Made by a program: the position numbers and the translations under genes | The notes under the pieces: model-generated | Database searches by the model: none | The model's input: the letters and a program-made list of their open reading frames with translations, nothing else | Told to the model about the DNA's origin: nothing | DNA from: Chitinophagaceae bacterium | GTDB lineage: Bacteria > Bacteroidota > Bacteroidia > Chitinophagales > Chitinophagaceae | Reading direction: 5' to 3' | Length of the DNA stretch: 64,000 nucleotides | Assembly: GCA_019638595.1 (NCBI GenBank) | Contig: JAHBTJ010000001.1 | Span: 124,001 to 188,000 of the forward strand | In this document: positions 62,131 through 64,000 of the stretch, in pieces | Numbering within the stretch: the stretch's first letter is position 1 | How the letters are laid out: the number at the start of each line of letters is the position of its first letter

Positions 62131-63783
62131 ATGCTTCAAAAATTACTGATACGCAATTACGCTATTATAGAATCGGTTGAAATACAATTTTCGGATAAGC
62201 TGAATATCATTACCGGTGAAACAGGAGCAGGCAAAAGCATACTGGTAGGCGCGCTGGGGCTGATACTGGGCGAAAGGGCCGATAGCGCTGTATTGTTCAA
62301 CGCATCACAAAAATGTATAACCGAAGGCGTATTCAATATAAGGGGACGGGATGCATTGCGGCAATACCTGCAGCGGAACGACCTGGATGCAGAAGATGAA
62401 ATGGTAATAAGGAGGGAAGTTGCCGCTAATGGCAAATCGCGCGCTTTCATCAACGATACTCCTGTTAATCTTACACAGCTCAGGGAATTTACATCGCTGC
62501 TGGTAGATCTGCATCAGCAATTTGATACACTGCAACTGGGCGATGATGATTTTCAACGGGAAGTGCTGGACGCGCTTGCCGGTAATAACGCGTTGCTAAC
62601 TGAATACAGGAAGGCGTATGCGCTATACAGCGCTACCCAAAAAGAGCTCTTTGCTGCTAAAGAACAGCAGGCTTCCTTTAACAAAGAGCTTGACTATTAC
62701 AGGTTTTTGCTGAATGAGCTGGAAGAAGTAAAGCTGCAGCCCAATGAGCTGGAAGATGCGGATGCAGAGTTGAAGCTGCTGGGTAATTCGGAGAACATTA
62801 AATCAACGCTTGGTAAAATTCTATATGAGCTGGGCGAGGGTGAACAGCCCGTGGTGCACCAGGTTAAAGCGCTTGCCGGACAGTTACAATCCCTGCATGC
62901 GTATCATGCCGGTATTCCTTCGCTGTCGGAAAGATTATTGTCGGTGCAGATAGAGCTGAAGGACATAGCGGATGAAATAGAAAAACTGAATGATGACATC
63001 CGGTTTGACGCGGAACGCATACAGTTGCTGAACGACCGGCTGTCTGCCGGGTATAAATTGCTCAAAAAACACGGTGTGCAAACTACTGCCGCGCTGCTGG
63101 GCATACAGGAAGACCTGCAGCAAAAGCTCAACAAAGTACTCAACCTGGATGCAGATATAGAAAAGCTGGAGAAAAAGCTGTCGGCACAATTGCAGCAGGC
63201 AAAAAAGCTGGCCGAAACGCTTACCGCGGCGCGGCAAAAGGAAACAGCTCCTTTTGAAAAAAAGGTAAGCAAGCTGCTGGCGCAGGTAGGTATGCCCAAC
63301 GCCCGGCTGAAGGTACAGGTAACAGCTTCCGGTCTTTCTTCCACCGGTGGAGATTCTATCGAATTTTTATTTGACGCCAATAAAAGCAACCGCTTTGAAC
63401 CGCTTAAAAAAGTGGCCAGCGGCGGAGAGCTAAGCCGGTTAATGCTTTGCATTAAATCGCTGGTGGCAATATCTGTTCAGTTGCCTACGCTTATTTTCGA
63501 TGAAATAGATTCAGGTATCAGCGGTGAAGCTGCCAGGCAGGTGGGGGGCATTATGAAAGACCTCGGCAAGTCGCACCAGGTGATCGCTATCACACACCAG
63601 CCCCAGATCGCGGCAAAGGCAGACGCCCATTTTTTTGTATACAAAAAAGAAAAAGGCGACCGGATCAATACACGTATAAAATTACTTTCTCAAGACGAAA
63701 GAGTAGACGCGATAGCGCAAATGCTGGGTGGTGAAAAGCCAACAGCCATTGCATTGGAAAATGCCCGGGAGATGATGAAATAG
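62131..63783 (+). CDS. recN: DNA repair protein RecN
   Basis: This 550-residue SMC-like ATPase has Walker A GETGAGKS (29-36) in LNIITGETGAGKSILVGALGL, the coiled-coil arms in the middle (about 160-375), and the C-terminal ABC domain with SGGELSRLMLCIKSLVAI (signature) and PTLIFDEIDSGISGEAARQVG (Walker B and D-loop). The second half of the head is VIAITHQPQIAAKADAHFFV. It acts in double-strand-break repair by recombination. It starts 12 bp after the glycosylase gene. A strong hairpin follows the stop. Confidence 0.96.
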   Translation: MLQKLLIRNYAIIESVEIQFSDKLNIITGETGAGKSILVGALGLILGERADSAVLFNASQKCITEGVFNIRGRDALRQYLQRNDLDAEDEMVIRREVAANGKSRAFINDTPVNLTQLREFTSLLVDLHQQFDTLQLGDDDFQREVLDALAGNNALLTEYRKAYALYSATQKELFAAKEQQASFNKELDYYRFLLNELEEVKLQPNELEDADAELKLLGNSENIKSTLGKILYELGEGEQPVVHQVKALAGQLQSLHAYHAGIPSLSERLLSVQIELKDIADEIEKLNDDIRFDAERIQLLNDRLSAGYKLLKKHGVQTTAALLGIQEDLQQKLNKVLNLDADIEKLEKKLSAQLQQAKKLAETLTAARQKETAPFEKKVSKLLAQVGMPNARLKVQVTASGLSSTGGDSIEFLFDANKSNRFEPLKKVASGGELSRLMLCIKSLVAISVQLPTLIFDEIDSGISGEAARQVGGIMKDLGKSHQVIAITHQPQIAAKADAHFFVYKKEKGDRINTRIKLLSQDERVDAIAQMLGGEKPTAIALENAREMMK

Positions 63784-63816
63784 ATTGGTATTTTGAACAT
63801 TTTTTGCTGCAAAAAC

Positions 63817-63853
63817 AACAAAGGTAGTCGGCTTCCGGCCAACTACCTTTGTT
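63817..63853. terminator. long hairpin between recN and the convergent gene, likely terminator
   Basis: AACAAAGGTAGT (63817-63828) and ACTACCTTTGTT (63842-63853) form a 12-bp stem with an inner GGC/GCC extension. The plus-strand tail (ACTGGTACTGGTATTTTTG) has a T-run only 13 bases later, but the minus-strand side has TTGTTTTTGC directly after the stem. It can serve convergent transcripts from both sides, best leftward. Confidence 0.65.
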
Positions 63854-63881
63854 ACTGGTACTGGTATTTTTGATGCAGGTG

Positions 63882-64000
63882 TTACCTGGAAATCAATTCC
63901 AGCACGGCAACTATTATCTTCCCGTCTTCTTTTTCTTTAGGGGTGCTTACAATGTATACAGTATGTGTTCCGTTAAGCGCCTCCGTGAAATTAAACTTCA
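63882..64000 (-). CDS. C-terminal end of an unknown protein (partial)
   Basis: The minus strand is open from the right edge to a TAA at 63882. The last 38 residues read KFNFTEALNGTHTVYIV, then STPKEKEDGKIIVAVLELISR. The beta-rich THTVYIVxxPK style would suit a beta-sandwich or carbohydrate-binding module end, but I cannot name a family. The upstream part lies outside the window. Confidence 0.6.
   Translation of the reverse strand, partial: KFNFTEALNGTHTVYIVSTPKEKEDGKIIVAVLELISR

Overview
The window is chromosomal DNA from a member of the Bacteroidota, most likely a Chitinophagaceae-type soil or freshwater bacterium. The evidence is type IX secretion (T9SS) genes and sorting domains, PorP/SprF and PorE-like proteins, a hybrid two-component regulator of the HTCS class, LytS/LytTR-type regulators, TonB-receptor-like proteins with carboxypeptidase-regulatory domains, weak Shine-Dalgarno sites, and TAnnTTTG promoter boxes. 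The genus is inference. I see no rRNA, tRNA, intact insertion sequence, prophage or CRISPR array.

Left part (1-6,400): the 5' end of a TonB-dependent outer-membrane receptor-like gene, a LytTR response regulator with its histidine kinase, a PaiB-like flavin-binding protein, an Mrp/ApbC iron-sulfur carrier, a small secreted regulatory-domain protein and 3-hydroxybutyryl-CoA dehydrogenase.

6,400-15,300 is a sugar-metabolism region. A leftward operon (DUF4432 epimerase-like, cupin/phosphomannose-isomerase-like, TIM-barrel isomerase, Gfo/Idh/MocA dehydrogenase) ends at a clear terminator. It is flanked by two DUF1080 proteins (3-keto-glycoside hydrolase/lyase family), one predicted periplasmic and one a lipoprotein. 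Together they look like a glycoside 3-oxidation pathway. Between the terminator and the first DUF1080 gene lies a 460-bp array of short palindromes, including one element with four small hairpins enclosed by an outer inverted repeat. I regard it as the most unusual structure in the window.

15,300-35,950: an HTCS regulator, a large MG2/TonB-plug protein without a barrel, a lone DppB-type permease coupled to a MauE/thioredoxin-like membrane protein, a PorE-like OmpA protein, an NlpC/P60 lipoprotein, an M16 protease, a TolC plus LolD/MacB-type ATPase pair with no permease, RmuC and a HEAT-repeat protein.

35,950-42,150: a TetR-controlled RND efflux operon (TetR, TolC, adaptor, pump). The same perfect 13-bp palindrome lies before the regulator and again before the TolC gene, which strongly suggests autoregulation.

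42,200-50,400: an ORF6N remnant, a ThuA-like protein, an esterase, a YVTN propeller, a possible new glycosidase-like protein, an outer-membrane barrel, a small membrane protein and a solitary adenine methylase.

50,400-64,000: a T9SS surface module (PKD-array protein with type B sorting domain, PorP/SprF, and a tiny protein that is essentially only a type A sorting domain), an M32 peptidase operon, Nif3, a zinc-ribbon coiled-coil protein, a SMUG2-like glycosylase, RecN, and the 3' end of an unknown gene.

Four intergenic gaps (near 10.6, 22.6, 27.0 and 50.5 kb) carry related low-complexity tracts built from the same small set of words. They are a second kind of dispersed, unexplained non-coding sequence.
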